A DNA stretch of 64,000 bases from Bombella apis (GCF_018221685.1 NZ_JAGJTM010000004.1:796622-860621), one strand, 5' to 3'. Positions 8,864 to 18,065 are shown, counted from the stretch's first letter. The notes: generated by a model not told the origin, from the sequence alone. Program-made: numbers and translations.

Positions 8864-11644
8864 TCATAGAGCCCCGTTCGGTCGCAGCCAATTCTTGATC
8901 CTGATACCAGTCAGGCGATTGGGGGCATACCGTCCGGCCATGATGTCACTGCGCTGGACAACAATCGGGTTGCCGTCTTTTCCCTGTAGGTACTGCCATT
9001 CTCCAGGCACTGTCTTGCTGGGGATGGCGAGGCTGTAGCCGCTGTTGTCCGACACCGAGACCCACTTGCCGGATGTTCTGGCATTGGCCAGCACCTGCTC
9101 GTTGGAGAGCTTTTCACTGACACCGGGCAGTGGCTTGACCGAGACATCATCAGGCGTCAGCCTGGACATGAAGGCAGCGAGGGCGTCCTGCGTCGTGTCC
9201 ATCTCGCCCTTTGGGGTCCGCAGGTAGCCTGACGTGTCATACTTCAGGTCCACCATGTCCTTGCGGGCCTGAGCCAGGGCCTCATTCACGTTCATGCCTT
9301 TGCCCATATAGCCCAGAGCCTGCATCTTCACCGTGTCGTAGAAGTTCCTGTAGCTGGCTGGTCCGCCCTGCTGGAGGAGCATGGTCTGGCGCAGGTCGGC
9401 CAGACTGTTGCCCACAGGGTCGTTGCTGGCCGTGGCATTGAGCTGGGCGGCATCCGGCCCTGCCAGACGCTTGAGGTCATCCGTCCCGGTCTGGATATTG
9501 CGCTGGAGAACGGCCCGTGCGGCTCCCTGCTGTGGCGTGTCCATGTCGGCAATGACCGCATAGGGGGCGGGCAGGCCCTTCTGCACCAGCTCGTCCAGAA
9601 TGCCATTCCATGCCTTGCCGTAATGCTGCTTCATGCCGTCCATGATGGGGGCGATTGCCTGTTTTGTCGGGTCGATGCCCGAAAGCCCGGTGATGATGCC
9701 ATGTGCCTGATCGTCCGTCAGATAGCGGGGGCTGGCCACGCCCATCATCTGCTGCACGGCCCGCAGTTTCCCGGCATAGGTCTCAAAGGCTTCCGGCGTC
9801 TGGTTCTGCTGGTAGTCCTGCCATGCCTGCTGCACGGAGGGGTGACCGGCGGCATAGCCTGCCGGGTCATCCCTGAGGGCCTCTTCCCGTCTGGTCATGG
9901 CAAGCTGGAGATGGGCATTGATCTGGGCACGGGTTCCGTAGTCATCCACACTGGCATCGCCCAGAACATCCTGCGAGGCCTGCATGTAGGCCCCGACCTG
10001 CGCCGGGGTGGCCCATTTCAGGGCTTTGAGGGCCAGCCCGGCCTGCCGCCTCTCATTCAGGCCGGAGACGATGCGGTCAGCTTCATCCGGCTGGTAGAGC
10101 GACCTGATCTGTTGTTCGGGCACCTGATTTTGCGTGTTGCCATTCATATAGGCCGAAGACAGGTCATTGATCTGACCATGCAGGGACGCCCTGGCATCCC
10201 GTGTCTGGGCCTCCCACAGCGCATTGTTGTGCATGGCCCGGGACATGGCGTGATCTTCAATTTCCTGCCCATAGCCACGCTCCTGCGCCACCTGATGGAT
10301 CTCTGCCAGCTTGGCGGAAAGGTCCGGCGGCGTGGCAGACGGGGCGGGAACATTGCGGGAGAGAGATGAGGCAACCCGGGAGACATAACGCTGTGTCTCA
10401 TCATAGGGGATGGACTGCACGAACTGCTCGTCACTGATGGCCCCGGTGCGTGGGTCGCCATACTGCTTCAGCCATCTGTCCACCGTTCCCGGCCCTGCAT
10501 TGTAGGCGGCACAGGCCAGCGTCTGGTTGTTGCCGTACCTGTCGCAGAGCTGGTGGAAGTAGGCCTGTCCCAGCGCACGGTTGTAATTCTCATCATGCAG
10601 GAAGCGGTTCTCATCCCACGGGATGCCGATGCGCCGGGCCGTTTCTTCTGCCGTGGCCGGGAGCATCTGGGCTATGCCGATGGCACCCTTGCCAGAGGTG
10701 ATGGTGTTGCCGTCCCTGTCCTTCTGCCTGCCTCCGCTTTCGGCCAGCAGCATGTTCTGCATGGTGGCGGACGGGTCGGCATCGGCCGGCACGGCCTGCG
10801 GTCCACCATGATCGTTCCAGACCTCATTGGCGAGGTTGTCCCCGACCTGCCTGTTATATTCTGGCCTGATGGCGGCCATCGTCTGGGCGAAGACGGGAGC
10901 GGACATGTTCTTCTCGTTGGAAAGAAGCATGTTCCGGGCACTGATGGCGTCGCCCTTCTGGGCCGCCGTGATGATGGCCGTGTGAAAGTAGCTGTCATTC
11001 CACTGCTGGATGTTCTGTAGCGTGACAGGATGGTCCGCCCCGTAACCCAGAGTGGCATTGCGGGCGATGATGCTCTGCCTGCCCTGAGCGTAGGCATTGG
11101 CGAACGCTGCCGGGTTATCGCTGTTGGCGGCCCCGCTGCTGGCAAGGGAGGAGAGCGTGGCATCCTGCACGTTGTCCTGATAGCTCTGCCGCTGTCCGGC
11201 GGCGTGGGCGGCCAGACTGCCCAGCGCACCATTCATGAAAGGCTCGCTTTCCTGGGCGAAGATGCGCTGCTGTGCGGGTGTCAGGCCGTTCATGAGGGAC
11301 TGCTGATACTGCCGGAAACCGTCAGCCGTTGGCTGCCACGCATCCAGTGCCGCCTTGTCCTTCAGGCCGAGAAAACCCGACTTCATCGGGTCTGACGGAT
11401 CTCCGTACTGTACGACCTTGCCCTGTTCACGCAGGCTGTTCATGGCGTTCTGCACGGCGGTGATGTCATCCTGCCGTTGCAGGCGGAAGGCGGCATCTGC
11501 CACATCGCCTGCACCCTGCCCGAACTGTCCAAGACCACGGGCAATCATGCCGCCATAATTGGGGACGTCCAGTACCTCTGTTCCGCCCGCTGATACTCTG
11601 TCCGGCAGCTTGTAGAGGTCATCCGTATAAGGAACCTGCGGCAT
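8864..11644 (-). CDS. Internal virion (ejection) protein with lytic transglycosylase domain, T7 gp16-like
   Basis: A 926-residue protein, mostly helical. A soluble-lytic-transglycosylase domain occupies about residues 290-425: LAESGGRQ with catalytic Glu302, SGKGAIGIAQMLP at 317-329, AAYNAGPGTVDRWL at 379-392. The long flanking helical regions suit a T7 core protein that is ejected to span the envelope while cutting peptidoglycan. The gene follows gp14-like and gp13-like genes, the T7 order of internal core proteins. It ends in the hairpin cluster at 8743-8837. Confidence 0.8.
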   Translation of the reverse strand: MPQVPYTDDLYKLPDRVSAGGTEVLDVPNYGGMIARGLGQFGQGAGDVADAAFRLQRQDDITAVQNAMNSLREQGKVVQYGDPSDPMKSGFLGLKDKAALDAWQPTADGFRQYQQSLMNGLTPAQQRIFAQESEPFMNGALGSLAAHAAGQRQSYQDNVQDATLSSLASSGAANSDNPAAFANAYAQGRQSIIARNATLGYGADHPVTLQNIQQWNDSYFHTAIITAAQKGDAISARNMLLSNEKNMSAPVFAQTMAAIRPEYNRQVGDNLANEVWNDHGGPQAVPADADPSATMQNMLLAESGGRQKDRDGNTITSGKGAIGIAQMLPATAEETARRIGIPWDENRFLHDENYNRALGQAYFHQLCDRYGNNQTLACAAYNAGPGTVDRWLKQYGDPRTGAISDEQFVQSIPYDETQRYVSRVASSLSRNVPAPSATPPDLSAKLAEIHQVAQERGYGQEIEDHAMSRAMHNNALWEAQTRDARASLHGQINDLSSAYMNGNTQNQVPEQQIRSLYQPDEADRIVSGLNERRQAGLALKALKWATPAQVGAYMQASQDVLGDASVDDYGTRAQINAHLQLAMTRREEALRDDPAGYAAGHPSVQQAWQDYQQNQTPEAFETYAGKLRAVQQMMGVASPRYLTDDQAHGIITGLSGIDPTKQAIAPIMDGMKQHYGKAWNGILDELVQKGLPAPYAVIADMDTPQQGAARAVLQRNIQTGTDDLKRLAGPDAAQLNATASNDPVGNSLADLRQTMLLQQGGPASYRNFYDTVKMQALGYMGKGMNVNEALAQARKDMVDLKYDTSGYLRTPKGEMDTTQDALAAFMSRLTPDDVSVKPLPGVSEKLSNEQVLANARTSGKWVSVSDNSGYSLAIPSKTVPGEWQYLQGKDGNPIVVQRSDIMAGRYAPNRLTGIRIKNWLRPNGAL

Positions 11645-11647
11645 GGA

Positions 11648-12256
11648 TTACGCTCTCCATGGGGATGGGGTGGCGGAGGAGGCTCCGGCTATTGTGTGGC
11701 CGTTACCACTGAATGGATCAGTGAATGAGGAGCGGGCACTGCTGGCCATGTCGTTCCATTTCGGGGCGAAGGCGGATACGCCCTGCGCCAGTGATCCTGT
11801 GGCACCAAGCGCACCGGAGGCCCATGCGGCAGGCGTTCCGGCTGCGGCAATGCGGGCCTGATTGTTGTAGGAAATCGCCTGATTGCTGTAGGCCGTGGAC
11901 TGCGTGCTGGCATCATACTGGTCCGTCCCCACGGAAAGGCCGGTATTGCGGGCTGTGGACTGCTGCACGTCGAGAGCGGACCCGCTGGAGGTATCCACAC
12001 CATTTGCCGCCATGAAGGCCCGCTGTGCTGCCAGATGCTGGTCGCCCTGCTGGTAATCCCTCTGTGCGTTCAGATAGCCCTGGTCGATGGAGTTCTGCGA
12101 TGCCTGCGAGGAAATCTGGGCCTGCTGGCGGCTCTGTTCTTCCTGCGCTCTATTAGATGCTGCCTGCCCCTGAGCGGCAATAAGTGCGCCGGAGGCACTG
12201 GCAGCGGCGGAAACACCTGCTGCGATGGCGGCAATTGTGCCGGTGATGACGCACAT
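11648..12256 (-). CDS. Internal virion protein, T7 gp14-like
   Basis: A 202-residue protein with a hydrophobic Ala-rich N-terminus (residues 4-30) followed by a Gln-rich helix (QAASNRAQEEQSRQQAQISS). This layout of membrane-active leader plus Gln/Ala helix is that of gp14-family ejection proteins, which enter the outer membrane. It starts on the last base of the gp13-like gene stop and is three bases from the transglycosylase gene. Confidence 0.7.
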   Translation of the reverse strand: MCVITGTIAAIAAGVSAAASASGALIAAQGQAASNRAQEEQSRQQAQISSQASQNSIDQGYLNAQRDYQQGDQHLAAQRAFMAANGVDTSSGSALDVQQSTARNTGLSVGTDQYDASTQSTAYSNQAISYNNQARIAAAGTPAAWASGALGATGSLAQGVSAFAPKWNDMASSARSSFTDPFSGNGHTIAGASSATPSPWRA

Positions 12257-12717
12257 CAGGCAAAACCTTTCATCTCAAAACGGCAGAACATGGCCCCATC
12301 AAGGCCGTGCGGCTGTGGTGCTCCGATGGTGAAGCCCAGCCATGAAAGCCAGCGTATTGCCCCGGTGTAACGGGCATCAACATGGTTCATGAGCAGGGCG
12401 TGCTGCTGCCGCCACTGGTCAACCCAGAAGCGTGTTTCCCGCAGAAAGGTCTTCTGGTGACGGTTGATGGCGTCTGTCCCGACCAGCCACGGGATGCCCA
12501 CATCCATCCGTGGCGCAACGCCGAACAGCGCAACGGGCTGTTTATCATCCAGAAACAGCCCTGCCATGCCGCCCTGTCGTGATTCCTCCACGCTCCGGCG
12601 CATTGCGGGGAGGATGTGGCCATGCCCGGCCCGGATGACCTCGAGCGCATCATTCCGGCGGAGCATGGGGGCAATCAGGTCGGCATCGTCTGGTTCTGCA
12701 AAGCGGAATGTGAGCAT
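12256..12717 (-). CDS. T7 gp13-like internal protein (DUF2833 / GNAT-like fold)
   Basis: A 153-residue protein: MLTFRFAEPDDADLIAPMLR at the start, LFGVAPRMDVGIPWLVGTD in the middle, and RYTGAIRWLSWLGF near the end. This is the acetyltransferase-like pattern of the DUF2833/gp13 family found with podoviral core genes. It is encoded just upstream of the gp14-like and gp16-like genes. Enzymatic activity is not claimed. Confidence 0.7.
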   Translation of the reverse strand: MLTFRFAEPDDADLIAPMLRRNDALEVIRAGHGHILPAMRRSVEESRQGGMAGLFLDDKQPVALFGVAPRMDVGIPWLVGTDAINRHQKTFLRETRFWVDQWRQQHALLMNHVDARYTGAIRWLSWLGFTIGAPQPHGLDGAMFCRFEMKGFA

Positions 12718-12718
12718 G

Positions 12719-12985
12719 TCAGGCCTTTCTCACGGCGTCCGTCATCCAGTCTGTCAGCTGGATGCCGATGCTTCTCTGTCCCTCACGGTAGGCCGTTGCA
12801 CCCGTATCTCCGGGCACGAATGAGGCACGGTCCCGGCCTGTAGCCTCGATGATGCGCCGGAGAAGACGTTGGCCCTCCGGCAGTTCCAGAACGGCCTGAA
12901 TGTCAGCTTGTTCTTGCGTGGCTCGTGCCCGGCGGCGGCGTCCATGGTCCCTGATCTGTTCCTCATCATGCGGGTCGATCGTCAT
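12719..12985 (-). CDS. Bbp19-like phage protein
   Basis: An 88-residue protein. The core LPEGQRLLRRIIEATGRDRASF followed by YREGQRSIGIQLTDWM fits the Bbp19 family of BPP-1-like phages, whose role is not known. Encoded between portal and gp13-like genes with gaps of only one and six bases. The N-terminal 30 residues are highly charged. Confidence 0.65.
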   Translation of the reverse strand: MTIDPHDEEQIRDHGRRRRARATQEQADIQAVLELPEGQRLLRRIIEATGRDRASFVPGDTGATAYREGQRSIGIQLTDWMTDAVRKA

Positions 12986-12991
12986 TCCCTG

Positions 12992-14737
12992 TTACCCCTG
13001 TGCTCCGGCTGCAAAACTGCCCATGATTGCCTGGAGGGCGTTCGTGCCGCCGCCCACATCCGTATCGGAGAGCGTCTTGGCCCCGGCTGCCATCTGTTGC
13101 GCCTGTTCTGCCATCTGCTGCTGTTGCTGCTGATAGGCCCGCTGCTGCCTCTGCTGGGCTACGAAATCGGGATCACGCAGGATGGACGGGTCCACGCCGA
13201 GAAGGTCGCCATACCGATCAATGGCGGCATCAAGGTCGAGATTGTCCATGATGGACGGATCAGCACCAGCCAGAGAGCCAGCGAAGCGGACGATCTGCTC
13301 GATGCCGGTCGTCTCCGTGGCCCGCTGGGCCTGTGCCATGATGGAGCTGTAGGCGATCTTGATGTTGTGGCCGTTCAGCTCATCAGGGCGGGGCAGGATG
13401 AGGCTATTGCGCTCCATGATCTCCAGCGTCGTGGTGATGATCGGGTCCAGGGCCTCGTTGTGGAAACGCTCCAGAACCGGGCCGAGAGTGAGCATCTTCT
13501 CCTGCTGCCGGACATTGATCTCAGCCGCCGTCACGGGCTGGGTCGTCTCCATGCCCTGCGAGACCATCAGGATCAGGTCATTCCGCAACGTCTTGCGTAT
13601 CTGGTCCTGAAACTCGGCAATGCGCTGTTGCAGCGGCGTGACGTTCGGGCTGACCTGATAGACGGGCCGGATGCCCGCCCCGGAACCGGACGCATTGAGG
13701 CCCGGAATGAAGTTCAGTCCGCCGGGCAGCAGATTGACCATGCTTTCCTGCAATGATGCATCGGCCATCGTGGGAGGACGGGCATATTTGTCGATCGCCT
13801 CGGCCAGCCTGACCTGTGCCACCTGTAGCGACTTGATGTCCGGCAGGGCGTCTTCACCGGGGCCATGCCCGTACACGTCATTGCTGGCCGTGGACCAGCG
13901 GGGCGCAATGAAGGGCTTGCGAGGATAGGCCTCGATCAGCAGGGCAGGGTGCGTATCATTCCCATACTCGTAATAAATGCCGATATAGGGCGCACCCTGC
14001 CAGCCAAACGCCCCGGCAATGCGGGAACTGTTGGGCATGATGGCATGGACAATCGGCAGCTCCACCGTCAGCTGGCGGCTTTCCCAGAGGGATTGAACGG
14101 TTGGAGACACGTTCTCCAGCCCGAACCGCTGGACGATCTGGGCCACGTTCTGGACGTATTCACGGAACAGGGTATCGACCTCGCCCCGGTCATTCTGGGC
14201 AAGGTAGTATTCCCCTGCCGTGAGGGGATAGAAGCGAACGATGTCTTCATAGTCCTGAAGGATGATGCAGGCCGCCGTGCCGAATCCGGCAAGCTCCTCG
14301 TAGGTCTGGCTCATGGCCGCATAGAAATTGCCAGTCGCCAGCACCCGCTGGAGGCGGGACTTGGTGTCGGATAGCCAGCGCTTGATCCGGTCATCGTCAT
14401 TCAGCTGGTCATTGTTCGTCTCCAGCCGGAACCAGTCACGGGCAGGGGACGTGATGCCCGCCATGAGGAAGGCCGCCAGATTGCCCAGCGCAATGCTTCC
14501 CGTCTTGTCCACGATCTGTGGGCCTTTGACACGCCCTCGGCTGGACTGGTTCGGCACATGAAAATAGCGGCCCCGTGTAGGGAGGATATAGTGGCTGATC
14601 TCCCGCCACGTGTCCCGCCAGACCAGCCTGTCAGAACGCAGCATGACGAGCCTGCGGTCCGCCTCGTCACGGAGGGACTGCATGCCTGCTTCATCACGCA
14701 TTAACGGGTTATGCGTTGTGACGGGACGCTGGGCCAT
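12992..14737 (-). CDS. Portal (head-to-tail connector) protein
   Basis: A 581-residue protein. RLVWRDTWREISHYILPTRG at 38-57, then DKTGSIALGNLAAFLMAGITSPARDWF, are hallmarks of podoviral head-tail connectors (PF12236 type). YEELAGFGTAACIILQDYED and a long C-terminal helix rich in Gln (QQRQQRAYQQQQQQM) match the crown/barrel region. It forms the dodecameric DNA gate. It lies downstream of the terminase genes after the moron at 15.0 kb. Confidence 0.85.
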   Translation of the reverse strand: MAQRPVTTHNPLMRDEAGMQSLRDEADRRLVMLRSDRLVWRDTWREISHYILPTRGRYFHVPNQSSRGRVKGPQIVDKTGSIALGNLAAFLMAGITSPARDWFRLETNNDQLNDDDRIKRWLSDTKSRLQRVLATGNFYAAMSQTYEELAGFGTAACIILQDYEDIVRFYPLTAGEYYLAQNDRGEVDTLFREYVQNVAQIVQRFGLENVSPTVQSLWESRQLTVELPIVHAIMPNSSRIAGAFGWQGAPYIGIYYEYGNDTHPALLIEAYPRKPFIAPRWSTASNDVYGHGPGEDALPDIKSLQVAQVRLAEAIDKYARPPTMADASLQESMVNLLPGGLNFIPGLNASGSGAGIRPVYQVSPNVTPLQQRIAEFQDQIRKTLRNDLILMVSQGMETTQPVTAAEINVRQQEKMLTLGPVLERFHNEALDPIITTTLEIMERNSLILPRPDELNGHNIKIAYSSIMAQAQRATETTGIEQIVRFAGSLAGADPSIMDNLDLDAAIDRYGDLLGVDPSILRDPDFVAQQRQQRAYQQQQQQMAEQAQQMAAGAKTLSDTDVGGGTNALQAIMGSFAAGAQG

Positions 14738-14738
14738 T

Positions 14739-14942
14739 TCAGCCGCCGAGCAGCGTCTTCGGTGCGCTGTTGTTCGTCTGGGTCAGGCCCTGCGAGCCTG
14801 TCAGCAGGGTGGAGCCGAAGCCGCCAGCCAGCTTTGCAGCATTGGTGGCCTGTTGCGACTGCTGTTTACCGGCCTGCGTGACCTGAGCAGCTGGGGACGG
14901 AGTAGGGAGCGGGGTGGAAAGATGTGGAGCAGATGAGCACAT
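14739..14942 (-). CDS. Small virion-region protein upstream of portal
   Basis: A 67-residue protein, Ser/Thr/Gln/Gly-rich, ending GGFGSTLLTGSQGLTQ...KTLLGG. Short proteins with this Gly-Leu-Thr, Leu-Leu-Gly ending commonly precede portal genes in BPP-1-like phages. One base separates it from the portal gene. Function unknown. The 18-bp motif at 14964 lies 22 bp upstream. Confidence 0.5.
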   Translation of the reverse strand: MCSSAPHLSTPLPTPSPAAQVTQAGKQQSQQATNAAKLAGGFGSTLLTGSQGLTQTNNSAPKTLLGG

Positions 14943-14963
14943 AATGGGCTATCGTGCAGGGTA

Positions 14964-14981
14964 TTTGTAATTCTGGTGTGT
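14964..14981 (-). promoter_or_regulatory. Shared upstream motif, copy 2 (candidate late promoter element)
   Basis: Exact second copy of the 18 bases at 8226-8243, in the same orientation. It is upstream of the small gene and portal. The flanks GCAGG and a T-rich tract are also similar at both copies. Confidence 0.4.
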
Positions 14982-15010
14982 ATTTTTTATCCTGTCTTTG
15001 ATGGCAACTT

Positions 15011-15880
15011 ATGGAAGGTTTTCTCTCCAATATGTCTATATTTCATCCTATTGCAGTCTTTGCGATGATAATGGCTTTATTGTGTATCATCTGGGAGAGT
15101 GCTTATTATTTTCTGTGCAGTAAAAATTCTGAAGAGAAGGGATGCATGATCATAGTCCGCCTCCGTAGAGTGGCGGTGTTATCGTGCATTATTTCATTAT
15201 CTTTTGTATTTATTGTGTTTTTAAATGAAGGAAATATCAATATATTAGGAATTAAAATTAATATTTATGACAAATTTAAAAGTTTTTCTTCTTTATTTAA
15301 AGAGGGTAACATAGGAATTTTATCATTTATATTTTTTGGTTCGGGGATGAGTACGGTTATAAAAATATTAATGGAGATAGATATTGGAAATAATTCAAGT
15401 AAAAATAATTTTAAGGTAGTTGTAGGTATTTTTAAAAAAAATATAGTAATTTCTTTTTATTATATCTACTTCCTCTATCAATTTTATTGCTCAGCATTTT
15501 TAATTATTGAAATAAGTCTTTTCTTTGATAAGGAATATGGCAAATATTTTGATATTCATCGAACAATAAAAATTTTTGATATTAATCTTTCAGAAAAAAT
15601 GTATTTTTTATTATTGTATTCATTTTTATTTTTATGTTCTAATCTTTGGTATTTTGCTATTGTTTATCTATATTCAGACACTAGGAAGTGTATTTTTCAT
15701 AAATATTTACGCACTAGGAAGCGTATTTTTTATCTATATTTATGCGCTAGGAAAATTATTGGAGATCATTCAGGATGCCGTCTTACGCTTTCCAAGGATC
15801 GTAATCCTGCATCTGCTGTGGACGTCCTCCCCAAGGTCCCCCAGCCTGATGGCTCTTCAGCACAGGATAGGCAAAAGTGA
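15011..15880 (+). CDS. AT-rich multi-pass membrane protein (moron) with C-terminal 11-residue repeats
   Basis: A 289-residue protein of very low GC. Hydrophobic segments occur near residues 12-36, 53-72, 97-115, 144-178 and 196-218, so it is an inner membrane protein. After the last segment the motif TRK-IF--YL repeats, encoded by a 33-bp direct repeat starting at 15679, 15712 and 15745. The last ~33 residues are read through the 3' end of terl on the other strand, so the native C-terminus may have been lost at insertion. Superinfection exclusion would suit such a lysogenic membrane protein, but this is inference. Confidence 0.6.
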   Translation: MEGFLSNMSIFHPIAVFAMIMALLCIIWESAYYFLCSKNSEEKGCMIIVRLRRVAVLSCIISLSFVFIVFLNEGNINILGIKINIYDKFKSFSSLFKEGNIGILSFIFFGSGMSTVIKILMEIDIGNNSSKNNFKVVVGIFKKNIVISFYYIYFLYQFYCSAFLIIEISLFFDKEYGKYFDIHRTIKIFDINLSEKMYFLLLYSFLFLCSNLWYFAIVYLYSDTRKCIFHKYLRTRKRIFYLYLCARKIIGDHSGCRLTLSKDRNPASAVDVLPKVPQPDGSSAQDRQK

Positions 15881-17282
15881 GGGCCAGCGCATCAGCCATG
15901 TCGGGGCTGGCAAGACCACGCTTCTTCATGTCTTCCTTGCGCTCCAGAACGATTTCGTTGCGGGGATTGAAGAAGTACCACGGGCCTGAGAGGTCAGTCA
16001 TAAGCGTCTGGTCGTCCGGTATTCCGCCTGTCTTGAGCCATGTCCTCATGGTGCCCCACATCTCGGCCCGCTTGTTGGCGTAGCGTTCAGCATTGGTGTC
16101 GTAGTTGGCCCTGTCCGCCCTGGCCCCAAACTGTACTTCCATCAGGCCCCTGACATGCAGCTGGCGGCACCGGTCCACCACGCCAGCCCCGACACCACCA
16201 CCATCAATAAACACGGCATCAGCCCCGTACCGCTGGGCCTCATCAGCCACACGGGCGGCCAGCTGCATCGTGTCCACTTTCCGCAGGCAGATGGGTGGGA
16301 TCATGCGGGCATCACGCCCCTTGCGGAAGAATATCACGCTCTGGTCGTCCCCGTAGCGGGCCACATCCACGCCCATGACCAGCGCATCGGTGATGATGGC
16401 GGACACCTCACGCCGGGCTGCCTCTGCCACCGTGTCCGTGCCGATGAACTGCATGGAGCCTGCCCGTGGGAACTGGCCTTTCACACGCACCCGCATGAAG
16501 TCACTGTCCTCCCCGTAGGTCTCCGCCCATTGCTCGAACAGGGCCTTGTTGGTCCCGTCCACCGTCCGGCTGTCCACCTGCCTGCCGGACCAGCGATCCC
16601 GCTGCCGGTTGAAGCACTCGAAGAAGCGGCCGCTCGGTTGCGTGGGGTTCCCGAACGCACACCAGATTATTTCAGTCCCCTCATCGGTCAGGGCACCCTC
16701 TGCGACCTCCCAGACACGGTCTATGATGCCGCTGGCTTCATCAAAAATCAGCAGGATGCGCCGACCCACGTTGTGCAGCCCGGCGAATGCCTCAAGGTTC
16801 GTCTCGGACCACGTCACGGCGTCCGCCCGCCATGTTTTGCAGTGGCCCGGCATGGTGCTGTGGATGCTCATGCCATGCACCCTGAACCAGTGTGAACAGA
16901 TGAGCAGTCGGAACCATTTTGAGATTTCCGGGAATGTCTTCGTTCGCAGCTGTGGTTCGGTATTGGCCGTGATGACGGCCTTGGTATCAGGGCAGGTACA
17001 GAGCGCCCATGCGGTGAGCATGGAGACGAGGGCGGACTTGCCGATCCCGTGGCCGGACGCCACGGCCTGTAGGGCAGGCATCAGCACGGAACCAGGTTCG
17101 TATCCGGCCCGTATCTTCTCCCCGATGGAGCGCAGAATGTCCCGCTGCCACGCACGGGGACCGTCAGCATCAGCCAGATCAGTCCCAGCCTGCCCCCACG
17201 GGAAGGCGAACAGCACGAACCCCTCCGGGTCCAGGGCGTAGGATGCCACGGCATCGGCAAGCTGGGCCTGTATGTCAGCCAT
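15783..17282 (-). CDS. Terminase large subunit
   Basis: A 499-residue protein using the ATG at 17282 (MADIQAQLAD), which overlaps the small terminase end by eight bases. The ATPase domain has the Walker A-like ASGHGIGKSALV at about 75-86 and a Walker B-like RRILLIFDEASG. The nuclease domain contains MGVDVARYGDDQSV, FIDGGGVGAGVVD and ASPDMADALALTFAYP. It packages DNA at the portal. Its 3' end overlaps the convergent moron by ~98 bases. Confidence 0.9.
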   Translation of the reverse strand: MADIQAQLADAVASYALDPEGFVLFAFPWGQAGTDLADADGPRAWQRDILRSIGEKIRAGYEPGSVLMPALQAVASGHGIGKSALVSMLTAWALCTCPDTKAVITANTEPQLRTKTFPEISKWFRLLICSHWFRVHGMSIHSTMPGHCKTWRADAVTWSETNLEAFAGLHNVGRRILLIFDEASGIIDRVWEVAEGALTDEGTEIIWCAFGNPTQPSGRFFECFNRQRDRWSGRQVDSRTVDGTNKALFEQWAETYGEDSDFMRVRVKGQFPRAGSMQFIGTDTVAEAARREVSAIITDALVMGVDVARYGDDQSVIFFRKGRDARMIPPICLRKVDTMQLAARVADEAQRYGADAVFIDGGGVGAGVVDRCRQLHVRGLMEVQFGARADRANYDTNAERYANKRAEMWGTMRTWLKTGGIPDDQTLMTDLSGPWYFFNPRNEIVLERKEDMKKRGLASPDMADALALTFAYPVLKSHQAGGPWGGRPQQMQDYDPWKA

Positions 17283-17721
17283 CGTCACGCCCCTGCACCC
17301 GCTTGCGCCCTGCGTCAATCAGCTCTGCCAGATTGCCCGAGACGTTCATGTCCACGCTGGCCCGCTCCCTGTAGCGTTCAGGCCTGTGTGCCTTGAGTAG
17401 GGTGATGAGCAGCGTGTCAGAATAGCGGTTCTGTGTGACGGGCTTTCCATCTTTGTCCAGCACCAGACCTTTCCCGGTCGTGACGAACTCCGGCACGCCA
17501 TCCCGTGCACGCCGCCATGCCTCTGCCTCTAGCGTGTCGATGGCCTTGTCCATCGCCTCATCCCACTCACGGGCGAACTGTTCATCACGCTCACGGCGAG
17601 CGTACAGTCCAGGGCGTGACAGGTCAGCCGCCTTGGCTGCCATGGAGATGTTGCCACATTTTGCCAGAGTATCCAGAAATACGCGCGTTGACCTGTTCAT
17701 CCTGTCATCAGTACGGCTCAT
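17275..17721 (-). CDS. Terminase small subunit
   Basis: A 148-residue protein. FLDTLAKCGNISMAAKAADLSRPGLYARR is a helix-turn-helix of the TerS type, then EAEAWRRARDGVPEFVTTGKG and LLITLLKAHRPERYRER, both typical of small terminases. Its start overlaps the upstream regulator by four bases and its end overlaps TerL. It recognises the packaging site. Confidence 0.8.
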   Translation of the reverse strand: MSRTDDRMNRSTRVFLDTLAKCGNISMAAKAADLSRPGLYARRERDEQFAREWDEAMDKAIDTLEAEAWRRARDGVPEFVTTGKGLVLDKDGKPVTQNRYSDTLLITLLKAHRPERYRERASVDMNVSGNLAELIDAGRKRVQGRDDG

Positions 17722-18065
17722 GCTACGTTCTCCACGGCAGTCATTTCACGCCGCTCATCAACCAGATAATATCCACAGTCCCGCTCGCATCGGATTGCAC
17801 ATTGGGATCCCACGGTCAGCTCCATGAAGCCCCGCAGCTTCTTGATGGAACGGCGTACGGCGACGTTGGAAAACTCAGGCTCATTGCGGGGATATTGCCA
17901 GACTTCTTCAGCAATCTCCGAGACCGATGCCAGCCGCCCGTTCCGACGCATGATTGCCTGCATGACAAGAAAGTCGTTCTTCGCCAGACGAACTGAACCC
18001 CTCGGGGTGCTGAGTATCTGTGTTTCACTGTCGAGCTGTATCTGTCCGAACGTCAGGCGTGGCAT
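17718..18065 (-). CDS. Winged-helix (OmpR/PhoB-type DNA-binding domain) regulator without receiver
   Basis: A 115-residue protein from the ATG at 18065, preceded by GGAGGAA. The sequence FGQIQLDSETQILSTPRGSV, LAKNDFLVMQAIMRR, SEIAEEVWQ, NVAVRRSIKKLRGF and CGYYLV gives the full wing-and-helix pattern of a response-regulator output domain, but no receiver is present. It is the first gene of the late operon, so a late-gene activator is plausible. Confidence 0.65.
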   Translation of the reverse strand: MPRLTFGQIQLDSETQILSTPRGSVRLAKNDFLVMQAIMRRNGRLASVSEIAEEVWQYPRNEPEFSNVAVRRSIKKLRGFMELTVGSQCAIRCERDCGYYLVDERREMTAVENVA

